64,000 nt of DNA, from the NCBI GenBank assembly GCA_018223435.1, contig JAGTTO010000001.1, forward strand, positions 1,302,001-1,366,000, read 5' to 3'. This stretch comes from Lachnospiraceae bacterium Marseille-Q4251 (GTDB lineage: Bacteria; Bacillota; Clostridia; Lachnospirales; Lachnospiraceae). Below, piece by piece: positions 42,727 through 50,433 of this stretch (the stretch's first letter is position 1; each line of letters begins with the position of its first letter). A model generated the notes under the pieces. That model was not told the DNA's origin. It saw only the letters and a program-made list of their open reading frames with translations, and did no database searches. The position numbers and the translations under genes are program-made.

Positions 42727-43269
42727 TTATCTTGTTCTCTTTGGTTCTTGACCTGTTTCTTTCTTTTCTTTGTCTATCACAGGAAGTTTTTCAAACAGTT
42801 CCCCCATCACAGCTTCCATTTCCTGAAACTTCATTTCATCTGGCATACACAGAAAAACAATCACTGCATCAGTCAGACGTTCCCCATTCTCTTTCCGGTA
42901 AAGTTCCGTATAGGAACCCCAACAACCGTCCTCACCCGCATAAAACTTTTTTGTCTTCTCATTTACTTTTATGAGGTATTCCTCGGTATCAACAAAAATT
43001 TTCCGAATGGATACTTTTTGTAGGTCGTATTTCATGCTGTCCATATAAACCGGAAGGTGTTCCTCTGGTGCAAAATAGACATACATTGTGCAATAGGTAT
43101 CTCCCTCCGTCCCCATCTCCTGTAAGACAATCCCGGCTTCAAACATTTCCGGTGGAGCATAATCTACTACAAAATCCGAATCCTTACCCTGTGGAGATTT
43201 TTCAAAACGCCCTGAATCTCCAACCAGAAAATGTTTGGGGCACTGAATACGAAACCTTTCTTCCCTCAT
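42727..43269 (-). CDS. Hypothetical protein, 180 aa
   Basis: Starts MREERFRIQCPKHFLVGDSG; the ATG overlaps the stop of the XRE-type frame (ATGA). The sequence alternates strands and charged turns (TYCTMYVYFAPEEHLPVYMD; DAVIVFLCMPDEMKFQEME) and ends with a basic tail. It is soluble and has no motif I can name. It lies between the regulator and parM. Confidence 0.6.
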   Translation of the reverse strand: MREERFRIQCPKHFLVGDSGRFEKSPQGKDSDFVVDYAPPEMFEAGIVLQEMGTEGDTYCTMYVYFAPEEHLPVYMDSMKYDLQKVSIRKIFVDTEEYLIKVNEKTKKFYAGEDGCWGSYTELYRKENGERLTDAVIVFLCMPDEMKFQEMEAVMGELFEKLPVIDKEKKETGQEPKRTR

Positions 43270-43471
43270 TCTGTATATTCCTCCATAATCTCACTAATAT
43301 CTTTTTGAAATAACCGCTGAAGTCGGACAACTACATAGACATTGGGCTTTTGCTGTCCGTATTCAATCCTCTGATACGTCCGAAGACTGATACCCAAGAC
43401 AGCCGCAAGTTCTATCTGTGTATATCCATGAGCTGTCCTGAATTTTCTTAATTTTGTTACTTTCTATCACG
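43266..43471 (-). pseudogene. XRE-family regulator, frameshifted
   Basis: A helix-turn-helix protein is clear in one frame: FRTAHGYTQIELAAVLGISL, RTYQRIEYGQQKPNVY, ending SEIMEEYTE. That frame has TGA TAG just upstream and no start codon. A GTG at 43471, behind AAGGAG, opens MIESNKIKKI in the neighbouring frame, which is a typical XRE start. A one-base shift in the A-rich AAGAAAATTC region would join them. Either the gene is broken, the read has an error, or a programmed slip occurs. The 3' end overlaps the next gene (ATGA). Confidence 0.7.
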
Positions 43472-43475
43472 CTCC

Positions 43476-44591
43476 TTACGTCTGAGGGATAGCTTCCTGA
43501 TAAGCAAACAGATTGGATATATAGCTGTTTGCTGTCAATGTGGCATTGTATAAAGCGGTAAGCAGCACTGCCCGGATATTATTGGCTTTCCTTGTACACT
43601 GCTTAATTGAGTCTATCACATACTCTACGGTAAACTTATCCAGCTTTTTATACATTCCCTGTACAATGCCAAGAGGTCGTTCTTCCTGATTTACCCTTAT
43701 GGTCTTTGCATTGGACGTCAAAACATCTACTGCAAGCCCTACAATCTCATTGAGCAGTTTTCTGTCAAAAGGTCTGTCTATCCATATCGCATCATAATCA
43801 ATCTGATCTTTGAACTGTTCTTCTGCTGCCTGATAGGATAAGATAGGATTATCTCTATACCCATTCCCTATTTCTGTTGTATTCTTTTGGGTACTTTCTG
43901 CTGTAGTCTTTGTAGTAATCTCTGTATTTGTCTGCCCGCTATCAGTCTGAGGTACCTCTTTGGGTATCCAGGGCTCTGTTTCCCTGTCGGGGTATGCTCC
44001 CTCTTTGAATGGTGACACCCTCTTCCTTTGGAAAGGGACAGCCCTCTCTTCTACAAAATGTATCTCTTCCTCTATGGCTGTATGGGAACTGATTTTCTCT
44101 GCTTTGGATTTCTCTCTTCTTTTTTCAAAGGAAACCGGATCTGCTCCTGTTTCTTCTGGATAAGTCAATTCTTTTAACCGGTCTACGATCAATTCCAGAT
44201 ACAGAACATTATTTACAACAATCCCATTCATGGAAATGGTTCTAAATACCCGTTTTACCACACCCAGCTTCTCTAAAAATACCACTGCATTTGTCGCTTC
44301 TTTTTTGGAAATCCCAAACTGTTCGCTGATCTGCTGGTAACTTCTCTGAAGAAGGTCTGACTTAAATTTCTTTCTTACCCCAATGACCTGTCCGGTTCCT
44401 TCATCTCTGATTTCTGTAGGCTTATACCAGTACACAATATCTGCCAGTATAATAATAGCTGTTAGATTTGGCTTTCCACTTTCTCTGATGATTGTCCGAT
44501 ACCACACCTGCGGAATGATATTTCCAGATATATTCAGTTTTGCATTTTCATCTACAATTTCATTTCCAGTGCTATAAATACCTCCATTCAT
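43476..44591 (-). CDS. RepA-type replication initiator with DUF6017-like C-terminus, 371 aa
   Basis: Start MNGGIYSTGNEIVDENAKLN at 44591 (GTGAGGAAT site) is chosen over 44639. The N-terminal region has ISGNIIPQVWYRTIIRESGK, LAIIILADIVYWY-like AIIILADIVYWYKP and a winged helix (SYQQISEQFGISKKEATNAV, FLEKLGVVKRVFRTI) typical of RepA_N-type initiators and phage replisome organisers. A Thr/Glu-rich linker follows. The end (VEYVIDSIKQCTRKANNIRA, VLLTALYNA) matches DUF6017. Probably binds the ICE replication origin. First large gene of the leftward transcript, followed by the XRE frame. Confidence 0.8.
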   Translation of the reverse strand: MNGGIYSTGNEIVDENAKLNISGNIIPQVWYRTIIRESGKPNLTAIIILADIVYWYKPTEIRDEGTGQVIGVRKKFKSDLLQRSYQQISEQFGISKKEATNAVVFLEKLGVVKRVFRTISMNGIVVNNVLYLELIVDRLKELTYPEETGADPVSFEKRREKSKAEKISSHTAIEEEIHFVEERAVPFQRKRVSPFKEGAYPDRETEPWIPKEVPQTDSGQTNTEITTKTTAESTQKNTTEIGNGYRDNPILSYQAAEEQFKDQIDYDAIWIDRPFDRKLLNEIVGLAVDVLTSNAKTIRVNQEERPLGIVQGMYKKLDKFTVEYVIDSIKQCTRKANNIRAVLLTALYNATLTANSYISNLFAYQEAIPQT

Positions 44592-44595
44592 ACGT

Positions 44596-44733
44596 TTATT
44601 CCTCACTTCCCTGCTTCTTTTCTTTTTCAAACAAAGCACTTATTTCTTCATCTGCTCTTTTGCCTGCCACTAGGCACGCATACCAGGAACTAAGGAAAAT
44701 AGCTGTTACAACAATCATAATCACTTTTATCAT
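44596..44733 (-). CDS. Small single-pass membrane protein, 45 aa
   Basis: ATG 44733 follows a GGAGG site (GGAGGACGGAGCG). The protein opens MIKVIMIVVTAIFLSSWYAC and continues with a charged tail to a TAA just before the initiator gene. One membrane helix. It is the first frame after the leader terminator at 44755-44799. Not recognised. Confidence 0.6.
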   Translation of the reverse strand: MIKVIMIVVTAIFLSSWYACLVAGKRADEEISALFEKEKKQGSEE

Positions 44734-44754
44734 CGCTCCGTCCTCCCAAGAAAA

Positions 44755-44799
44755 AAGGACCAAGCCAGCTAACAGAATCTTTTAACTAACCTAGTCCTT
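44755..44799 (-). terminator. Leader terminator before the first ICE gene
   Basis: Minus-strand AAGGACTAGGTTAG pairs (with G-U pairs) to CTTGGTCCTT and is followed by TTTTTT. It stands between the ICE end and the first gene, so any promoter in the terminal 250 bases must read through it: an attenuator-like position. Confidence 0.75.
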
Positions 44800-44976
44800 A
44801 ACATATTTTTTTACAATGTATTGCAACCGAATGGTTTTTCACAAACTTGACCGCCTGTGAGAATGGATATAATTTTGACAGGACCAGTAGCAATAGGTTT
44901 CTATCTTTAAGAGCCCCTGCCTTCTCATTTCTACTATGAGAAATTCATTCCCGGTCTATGAATTTTCTACCCTTTA

Positions 44977-44985
44977 TGGTATAAT
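44977..44985 (+). promoter_or_regulatory. Extended -10 promoter element near the ICE right end
   Basis: TGGTATAAT on the plus strand is a perfect extended -10. No strong -35 is seen. It points out of the element; in the circular form it would read across the joint into the left end, where recombinase genes usually lie. The surrounding 44,800-44,990 bases hold no gene. Confidence 0.5.
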
Positions 44986-44991
44986 AGAAAA

Positions 44992-45045
44992 AAGACTAAA
45001 TTGGCGTGAGCCCTTATTTTATAAGGAATCTGCTAACTTAGTCTT
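44992..45045 (-). terminator. Insulating terminator at the ICE right end
   Basis: Arms AAGACTAA (44992-44999) and TTAGTCTT (45038-45045); read on the minus strand the stem is followed by TTTTTT. It would stop transcription entering from the interrupted ABC gene. Its arms resemble those of the hairpin at 44755-44799. Confidence 0.75.
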
Positions 45046-45197
45046 ATTTTAACATGACCACCGGAACCTGACTTTCCAACAATTGCGACAAATTCTCCCT
45101 GCTCAATCTGAATGTCCACCTGATTGACCGCTTTGACCTGATTCTCACCTGCGCCATAAAACTTACAAAGCTGCTTGGTTTCTAATATCACACTCAT
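45033..45197 (-). pseudogene. ABC transporter ATPase, cut inside Walker A by the ICE
   Basis: Start ATG 45197 behind AAGGAGG. The protein opens MSVILETKQLCKFYGAGENQ and continues as a normal MacB/BceA-type ATPase (VNQVDIQIEQGEFVAIVGKSGSG) up to codon 46, where the expected KST is replaced by GHVKIRLS and a stop. The last seven or eight codons belong to the element. The lost part should lie at the other ICE end. Its neighbours, a response regulator and a sensor kinase, point to an antimicrobial-peptide sensing and export operon. Confidence 0.85.
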
Positions 45198-45374
45198 GTG
45201 TTGCCTCCTTTTCAATTCTGTAAAGCGTACCTTTTCAGCACGCTTTCTTTGCCTGTTTATATATTTGGTCATTTTTCAACCTACATCCAAATTGTATCAG
45301 GACAATCTTTCATTTCACTTTCAAAAAACGAGCAGAAGTCTTACAGAATTGTAAGATTTCTGCTCACTTAAAAT

Positions 45375-46619
45375 TTAACCAACATATGGTAATTGAATCA
45401 CAAACGTGCTTCCTTTTTTCTTTTTGCCGGAGGTTACCGTAATCGTACCTGCGTGTTTTTCGATAATTTCTCTCGATAGAAAAAGTCCGATTCCTGTACC
45501 ACTCTTTTCCATGACCTCCTTGGAACTTCCTCTGTAAAATCGTTGAAAAATTTTGTGATACTCATTCTTCGGAATACCAATTCCCTGATCCTCAATTTCC
45601 ATTCTTACAAGATCGTTTCTTTTTTGTAACCGGATAAATATTTTTGAACCATTCGGGCTGTACTTGATTGCATTATCCAGAACGTTGATCACAGCTTCAC
45701 CAAGCCACCTTTTGTCCTGCATAATCGTGCATGCTTCCAGCTCTTTTTCATAGTCAAAAACGAATTCAATTTCTTTCTCATCCGCTTTGGGATAAGTACG
45801 GTTCACAGCAGATATGACAGTATCCATAAGCGGAAGTTTTTTCTTATTCATCTGAATCAGTCCAGTTTCCATCTTGGATATTTCAAGAAGCGACTGCAAT
45901 AATGTCTCCAGTCCATCCAGAGCACTCCGACAACGGACACGAAACTCCTCCTGTTCTATGGCACTTAAGTCATTCTGCATCAGCACACTAAAACATATAT
46001 CCAAAGCTGCAACCGGTGTCTTTAACTGGTGAGAAATATCAGAAACCATTTCTTTCGTGCTCTCTTTTTCTTCCCGTGCTTCTTCCTTTAGCAGCTGAAT
46101 ATGATGTCCGATTGCTTCAAGCTGGTCATTCAATTTTTCCAGTTCTGCGTGATTTTCCGTTTTCAGTAAATCATCAAATTTATTTTCACGGAATCTGATC
46201 AGAATTTCTTCCAACTGGTCTAAAATTTTCTGATGACACGCATCTTCTTTTTTCTTCCAATAAAGTAAAAAAGTCAAAAAAAGCACGCATATCACAGTGC
46301 TTACAGCACCGGTCACCATAACCTGATGCCGGAATTGCGAATAAAATGCATTCCCTTTATTCCCCCAGTATCCATATTGCTCCAATAATCGCCTTCCCTG
46401 TTCGTTAGTTTCAATATCCTTATCCTTAAGCAATTCCGAAACAGCATCCAGCCCGGAAAATTCTTCCTTTGCAGCAATCTCTGTCATAAGATTCATTTTA
46501 TATTTATAATCTTCATAAAACACATACATGGTAAAGCAATTTAATATTGCAAACAATAACATGACAGGTAATACCAAGGAGAGCGCTACTGTGATCTTCT
46601 TGCGATATCTCTTTGTCAC
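45375..46619 (-). CDS. Sensor histidine kinase, 414 aa
   Basis: Start GTG 46619 behind AGGAGG, overlapping the regulator's stop (GTGA). Two membrane helices (about 12-32 and 98-118) flank a short 65-residue outside loop, so the sensor is small. After the second helix comes a coiled linker, then the H-box MVSDISHQLKTPVAALD (His about 196), the N-box VLDNAIKYSPNG, G1 EDQGIGIPKNEYHKIFQRF and G2 GTGIGLFLSREI. All catalytic parts are intact. It phosphorylates the adjacent OmpR-type regulator. The downstream target gene, the ABC ATPase, is interrupted. Confidence 0.92.
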   Translation of the reverse strand: MTKRYRKKITVALSLVLPVMLLFAILNCFTMYVFYEDYKYKMNLMTEIAAKEEFSGLDAVSELLKDKDIETNEQGRRLLEQYGYWGNKGNAFYSQFRHQVMVTGAVSTVICVLFLTFLLYWKKKEDACHQKILDQLEEILIRFRENKFDDLLKTENHAELEKLNDQLEAIGHHIQLLKEEAREEKESTKEMVSDISHQLKTPVAALDICFSVLMQNDLSAIEQEEFRVRCRSALDGLETLLQSLLEISKMETGLIQMNKKKLPLMDTVISAVNRTYPKADEKEIEFVFDYEKELEACTIMQDKRWLGEAVINVLDNAIKYSPNGSKIFIRLQKRNDLVRMEIEDQGIGIPKNEYHKIFQRFYRGSSKEVMEKSGTGIGLFLSREIIEKHAGTITVTSGKKKKGSTFVIQLPYVG

Positions 46620-47305
46620 TGCCTTACCTCCTGATTCCATATATACCCAAGACCTCTGATATTCTTTATATAGACCGGTGCAGCCGGGTTGTCTTCGATT
46701 TTCTCACGGAGTCTTCTGATATTGACAGCGATTGTATTTTCATCCACAAAATCCCCTTCCAGATCAAACACATTTTCCAATATTTGTGTTTTTGAAAGAA
46801 TCTGTTTCGGATTCTGCAGAAAAAAAGTCAGCATTTTCAACTCCGTTTTTGTCAGACTGATTTCACGACTCTTTATCAGGACTTTCATTTCTCCTGCGAT
46901 AAATACGATATCTCCCGAAATCATCTTTCCGGCTTCCGTTTTCTCCTGTCTGCGGCGGAAATGTGCTTCTATTTTCAAAAGAAGTACCGAAAGACTAAAC
47001 GGCTTTGTAATATAATCATCTGCCCCTGCTTCATATCCCATGACCTGATCCATCTCCTGATCTAGTGCTGTAAGGCAAATAATGTATGTATTATAATTGC
47101 ATCTCATCCACCTTACAAATTCCAGTCCATTCCCATCCGGAAGATTCACATCACAAATGGTAACATCCACATTATTATCACTTGCAATTCTTTTCGCTTT
47201 TTTCACTGATTCTGCTGAAAAAACCTCATATCCGGATTTTTTCAGTGAGAATGTAATTCCACGATTTAAATTTTCATCATCTTCAACCACGAGTATACCT
47301 GGCAT
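46616..47305 (-). CDS. OmpR/PhoB-type response regulator, 229 aa
   Basis: The receiver domain has the acidic pair EDDE, the phosphorylated Asp 52 (TICDVNLPDGNG), Thr in CLTALD and Lys in DDYITKPFS. The C-terminal winged helix has ISLTKTELKMLTFFLQNPKQ and TIAVNIRRLREKIEDN, then a GLGYIW ending. It probably controls this operon and its ABC transporter. It lies between the 58-aa membrane gene and the kinase. Confidence 0.93.
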   Translation of the reverse strand: MPGILVVEDDENLNRGITFSLKKSGYEVFSAESVKKAKRIASDNNVDVTICDVNLPDGNGLEFVRWMRCNYNTYIICLTALDQEMDQVMGYEAGADDYITKPFSLSVLLLKIEAHFRRRQEKTEAGKMISGDIVFIAGEMKVLIKSREISLTKTELKMLTFFLQNPKQILSKTQILENVFDLEGDFVDENTIAVNIRRLREKIEDNPAAPVYIKNIRGLGYIWNQEVRQ

Positions 47306-47329
47306 AGCATATGCACCTCTCTTTATTAA

Positions 47330-47506
47330 CTATTTTTCCTCTTCGTTACATATTTGTTCTGCCTCAATATCCTCGGTAGTGACTTTCCCTGTAATATCCC
47401 TATAGGCTTCTTTTATTCCATTTTTGACCGCCCACTTAATTATAAAATATAATGCAAGTAAGACGATTAGTGCTGTGCCAAAACTAATTCCTAATTCTTC
47501 AAACAT
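47330..47506 (-). CDS. DUF6019-like small membrane protein, 58 aa
   Basis: ATG 47506 with a GAGGTAA site opens MFEELGISFGTALIVLLALY and continues FIIKWAVKNGIKEAYRDITG with an acidic tail. One membrane helix at residues 8-26. It matches my memory of DUF6019 proteins, which stand beside two-component genes in Lachnospiraceae. First gene of the operon with the regulator, kinase and cut ABC ATPase. Perhaps a sensor accessory. Confidence 0.7.
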   Translation of the reverse strand: MFEELGISFGTALIVLLALYFIIKWAVKNGIKEAYRDITGKVTTEDIEAEQICNEEEK

Positions 47507-47547
47507 TTCATTACCTCTGTCAATTCCTATTTGTATTTCTGTTTGTT

Positions 47548-47584
47548 TTAAAAATGGGCAATCCCGATTTCAGGACTGCCCATT
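47548..47584 (-). terminator. Terminator between lysS and the two-component operon
   Basis: Minus-strand AATGGGCAGTCC / GGGATTGCCCATT, followed by TTTTT. Stem of about 12 pairs. Confidence 0.85.
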
Positions 47585-47810
47585 CATTCTGCTAATTATG
47601 CGATTTTTTCTTGCTTGCACTTAATTTTGCATCAATTGATGTAAGTTTGATGTAAATCGCTGTTTTTTCAGTTTTTTATCAAATGAAGTACGTCCCGTCT
47701 ATTTGGTGAAACGGTACATCTTTACATCACGTCGACTGGCGTCTCCGTGCGTTTTTCGCCTTATGTCGGTGTTCGCAAGCGCACACCGCCGCAAGGCTCA
47801 GTTTCTCATC
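47585..47810. other. Non-coding gap after lysS
   Basis: No gene seen. At 47,765-47,788 CGGTGTtCGC/GCGcACACCG forms a stable hairpin without a T-run, perhaps part of the lysS 3' end. The remainder is AT-rich with TTGATGTAA-like repeats and may contain the promoter of the DUF6019 operon. Confidence 0.4.
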
Positions 47811-49760
47811 TTAATAGAGCTTGGCACCTGCCGGAATGTGGTCATCAACCATCAGAAGATGAAGCTTTTCTTCGCCTTCTTCTTCATGAATAGCACTGAG
47901 GAGCATACCGCAAGAGTCAATGCCCATCATAGCTCTCGGTGGAAGATTTGTGATAGCAATAAGAGTCTTTCCAACCAGTTCTTCCGGCTCATAAAAGCTA
48001 TGAATACCGCTTAAAATGGTTCTGTCTGTGCCTGTTCCGTCATCAAGAGTAAACTGTAACAGTTTCTTTGACTTCGGTACTGCAACACACTCTTTAACCT
48101 TTACTGCACGGAAATCTGACTTGCTGAATGTATCAAAATCAACAAATTCCTCAAATAAAGGCTCTACCTTTACCTTAGAAAAATCAATCTTTTCAGACTC
48201 AGTTTTTACATTTTTTTCAGGTGCTTCAGAAGCTGTATTATTTACATCATTTTTCTTATTTACACCATCTAAGGACTTCATTGTCGGGAAGAGGAGCACG
48301 TCTCTGATGGCTTCTGCGCCGGTCAGGAGCATGCACATACGGTCGATACCGAAGCCGATACCACCTGTGGGCGGCATACCGATCTCAAGGGCATTCAGGA
48401 AGTCTTCGTCGGTGTGGTTTGCCTCCTCATCACCTGCTGCGAAAGCCTCCTCCTGTGCTGCGAAACGCTCTCTCTGGTCGATGGGATCGTTCAGCTCGGA
48501 GTAAGCGTTGGCCATCTCCCAGCCGTTCATGAAGAACTCGAAACGCTCTACATAGTCCGGGTTCTCCGGTTTCTTTTTGGTCAGCGGGGAGATCTCCACC
48601 GGATGATCCATGATGAAGGTCGGCTGCAGAAGGTGCTCCTCTACATATTCCTCGAAGAACAGGTTCAGGATATCGCCTTTCTTATGTCTCTCTTCAAAAA
48701 CGATGTTGTGCTCTTTTGCCAGCTCTCTTGCCTGCTCCAGAGTCTCTACCTGGTTCCAGTCAACGTTTGCATATTTCTTCACAGCGTCCACCATGGTCAG
48801 GCGCTCAAAGGGCTTGCCCAGATCCATCTCGATGCCTTTGTATACGATCTGTGTGGTTCCGAGAACCTTCTGTGCCACATAGCGGTACAGATTCTCTGTG
48901 AGATCCATCATGCCGTGATAATCGGTGTATGCCTGATAGAGCTCCATCAGGGTGAACTCCGGATTATGACGGGTGTCAAGACCCTCGTTACGGAATACAC
49001 GACCGATCTCGTAAACCTTCTCCAGTCCGCCCACGATCAGACGTTTCAGATACAGCTCCAGAGAGATCCGAAGCTTCAGATCCTCGTTCAGTGCGTTGAA
49101 GTGGGTCTCGAAAGGTCTTGCAGCTGCTCCGCCGGCATTGGCAACCAGCATCGGAGTCTCAACCTCCATGAAGCCCTGTCCTGCAAGGTACTCACGGACA
49201 GCGCTGATGATTTTGGAACGTTTGATGAAGGTATCTTTTACTTCCGGGTTCATGATAAGATCCACATATCTCTGACGGTAACGGATATCCGTATTGGTCA
49301 GACCGTGGAATTTCTCCGGCAGAATCTGCAGGCTCTTGGAAAGAAGGGTAACAGAGGAAGCGTGAATGGAAATCTCTCCGGTCTTCGTCTTAAATACCTG
49401 GCCTTTCAGTCCTACGATATCACCGATATCCATTTTCTTGAAATCTTTGTAGGCATCTTCCCCGATACTGTCCCGTGCCACATAGGACTGAATATTTCCC
49501 TGTAAATCCTGCACATTACAGAAGGAAGCCTTACCCATTACACGTTTGGACATCAGACGGCCCGCAATGGAAACCTCCTGTCCTTCCAGCTCGTCGAACT
49601 GATCCTTGATTTCCTGGCTGTGATGGGTCACATCATACTTTGTGATGGTAAAAGGATCTTTTCCGTTTTCCTGAAGCTCTTTGAGCTTGTCTCTTCTAAT
49701 CTTTAAAAGCTGGTTAATATCCTGCGCCTGCTCATTCTTTTGTTCTGCCACTTTTTCCAC
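47811..49760 (-). CDS. lysS: Lysyl-tRNA synthetase (class II) with added C-terminal tRNA-binding domain, 649 aa
   Basis: Charges tRNA-Lys. The N-terminal OB-fold anticodon domain (VSIAGRLMSKRVMGKASFCN) is followed by the class II core: YRQRYVDLI, FMEVETPMLVANAGGAAARP, YEIGRVFRNEGLDTRHNPEF (motif 2) and GIGFGIDRMCMLLTGAEAIR (motif 3). A usual LysRS ends here at about 500. After a linker rich in Asn, Glu and Lys, residues about 545-649 form an EMAP/Trbp111-type tRNA-binding domain as in bacterial MetG (VKVKECVAVPKSKKLLQFTL, LPPRAMMGIDSCGMLL). GC falls at that border. It follows greA by three bases. Confidence 0.93.
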   Translation of the reverse strand: MEKVAEQKNEQAQDINQLLKIRRDKLKELQENGKDPFTITKYDVTHHSQEIKDQFDELEGQEVSIAGRLMSKRVMGKASFCNVQDLQGNIQSYVARDSIGEDAYKDFKKMDIGDIVGLKGQVFKTKTGEISIHASSVTLLSKSLQILPEKFHGLTNTDIRYRQRYVDLIMNPEVKDTFIKRSKIISAVREYLAGQGFMEVETPMLVANAGGAAARPFETHFNALNEDLKLRISLELYLKRLIVGGLEKVYEIGRVFRNEGLDTRHNPEFTLMELYQAYTDYHGMMDLTENLYRYVAQKVLGTTQIVYKGIEMDLGKPFERLTMVDAVKKYANVDWNQVETLEQARELAKEHNIVFEERHKKGDILNLFFEEYVEEHLLQPTFIMDHPVEISPLTKKKPENPDYVERFEFFMNGWEMANAYSELNDPIDQRERFAAQEEAFAAGDEEANHTDEDFLNALEIGMPPTGGIGFGIDRMCMLLTGAEAIRDVLLFPTMKSLDGVNKKNDVNNTASEAPEKNVKTESEKIDFSKVKVEPLFEEFVDFDTFSKSDFRAVKVKECVAVPKSKKLLQFTLDDGTGTDRTILSGIHSFYEPEELVGKTLIAITNLPPRAMMGIDSCGMLLSAIHEEEGEEKLHLLMVDDHIPAGAKLY

Positions 49761-49763
49761 TCC

Positions 49764-50243
49764 TTATGATCTCTGAATTCCTAAAATCTGATACTTCATC
49801 TCACCGGCCTGGGTCTCTACGCTGATCTCGTCGCCGGTCTTTTTGCCGATGAGGGCTTTTCCTACGGGAGACTCGTTGGAGATCTTGCCCTGCAGGCTGT
49901 TTGCCTCGGAGGAACCTACGATCTTGAACTCCAGCTCCTCGTCAAACTCTTCGTCCAGAACCTTTACGGTACAGCCGATGCTGACTTTGTCCAGATCCAC
50001 ATCTTCTTCTACTACAACTTCCGCATTTTTCAGGATTTTCTCGATCTGCTCGATTCTTGCCTCAATGTCGCGCTGCTCGTCTTTTGCTGCGTCGTACTCG
50101 GCGTTCTCGGAGAGGTCTCCCTGCTCGCGGGCCTCCTTGATCTTTCCTGCTACTTCTTTTCTGCGGTTTACTTTTAAATCATGAAGCTCATCTTCCAGAG
50201 CTTTTAAACCTTCGTAGGTCAGCAAATTCTTTTTTTCTTCCAT
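49764..50243 (-). CDS. greA: Transcript cleavage factor GreA, 159 aa
   Basis: Rescues backtracked RNA polymerase. The N-terminal coiled coil carries the tip residues in [20 protein letters not shown] (Asp and Glu of the family's acidic tip); the C-terminal domain has [20 protein letters not shown]. Start ATG 50243 behind AAAGGGTG. It shares a promoter with lysS (50357-50385). Confidence 0.95.
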   Translation of the reverse strand: MEEKKNLLTYEGLKALEDELHDLKVNRRKEVAGKIKEAREQGDLSENAEYDAAKDEQRDIEARIEQIEKILKNAEVVVEEDVDLDKVSIGCTVKVLDEEFDEELEFKIVGSSEANSLQGKISNESPVGKALIGKKTGDEISVETQAGEMKYQILGIQRS

Positions 50244-50356
50244 CTCTATTGCACCCTTTCCAAATTTCCCATTTCTGTCAACTCTTAACCGGCATACATA
50301 GAAGAAAGACAGCCGTCTCTCCTCACTGATCAAGTACGCCTGCAGTCAATCACAGT

Positions 50357-50385
50357 ATTATAAACTATCACTCCTGCCTTGTCAA
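50357..50385 (-). promoter_or_regulatory. Consensus promoter of greA-lysS
   Basis: Minus-strand TTGACA, 17 bases, TATAAT: a perfect sigma-A promoter, about 115 bases upstream of greA. Confidence 0.92.
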
Positions 50386-50433
50386 GATTCTATGCGCCTG
50401 GAAAGCGCATTATTCCAGCCTTTTTTGGCTCTT

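Larger units (their letters stand above)
1..45060. mobile_element. Integrative conjugative element, right part (Tn1549/CTn-like backbone)
   Basis: Seen: a nearly unbroken minus-strand series holding relaxase, MobC, coupling protein, VirB4, PrgI, VirB6-like, Maff2, NlpC/P60, SpoVG and a methylase-helicase. This is the known gene set of Tn1549-type elements of Clostridia. The right end is set at about 45,057-45,062, where an ABC ATPase reading frame changes to unrelated sequence inside its Walker A motif. The left end, attachment repeat and integrase are not in the window, so the start given is only the window edge. Cargo includes DarTG, a surface adhesin, three DNA methylase-like genes and plasmid-like replication and partition genes. 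GC is visibly lower than in the lysS-fucI flank. Whether it is one element or a composite cannot be told here. Confidence 0.85.

Noticed and set aside
1..45060. Search for an integrase/recombinase of the ICE
   Set aside because: No tyrosine or serine recombinase was recognised; the only recombination-type enzymes are the relaxase and the intron maturase. It must lie left of the window.
48414..49505. 363-aa plus-strand frame
   Set aside because: Antisense of lysS; no ribosome site and no recognisable domain.
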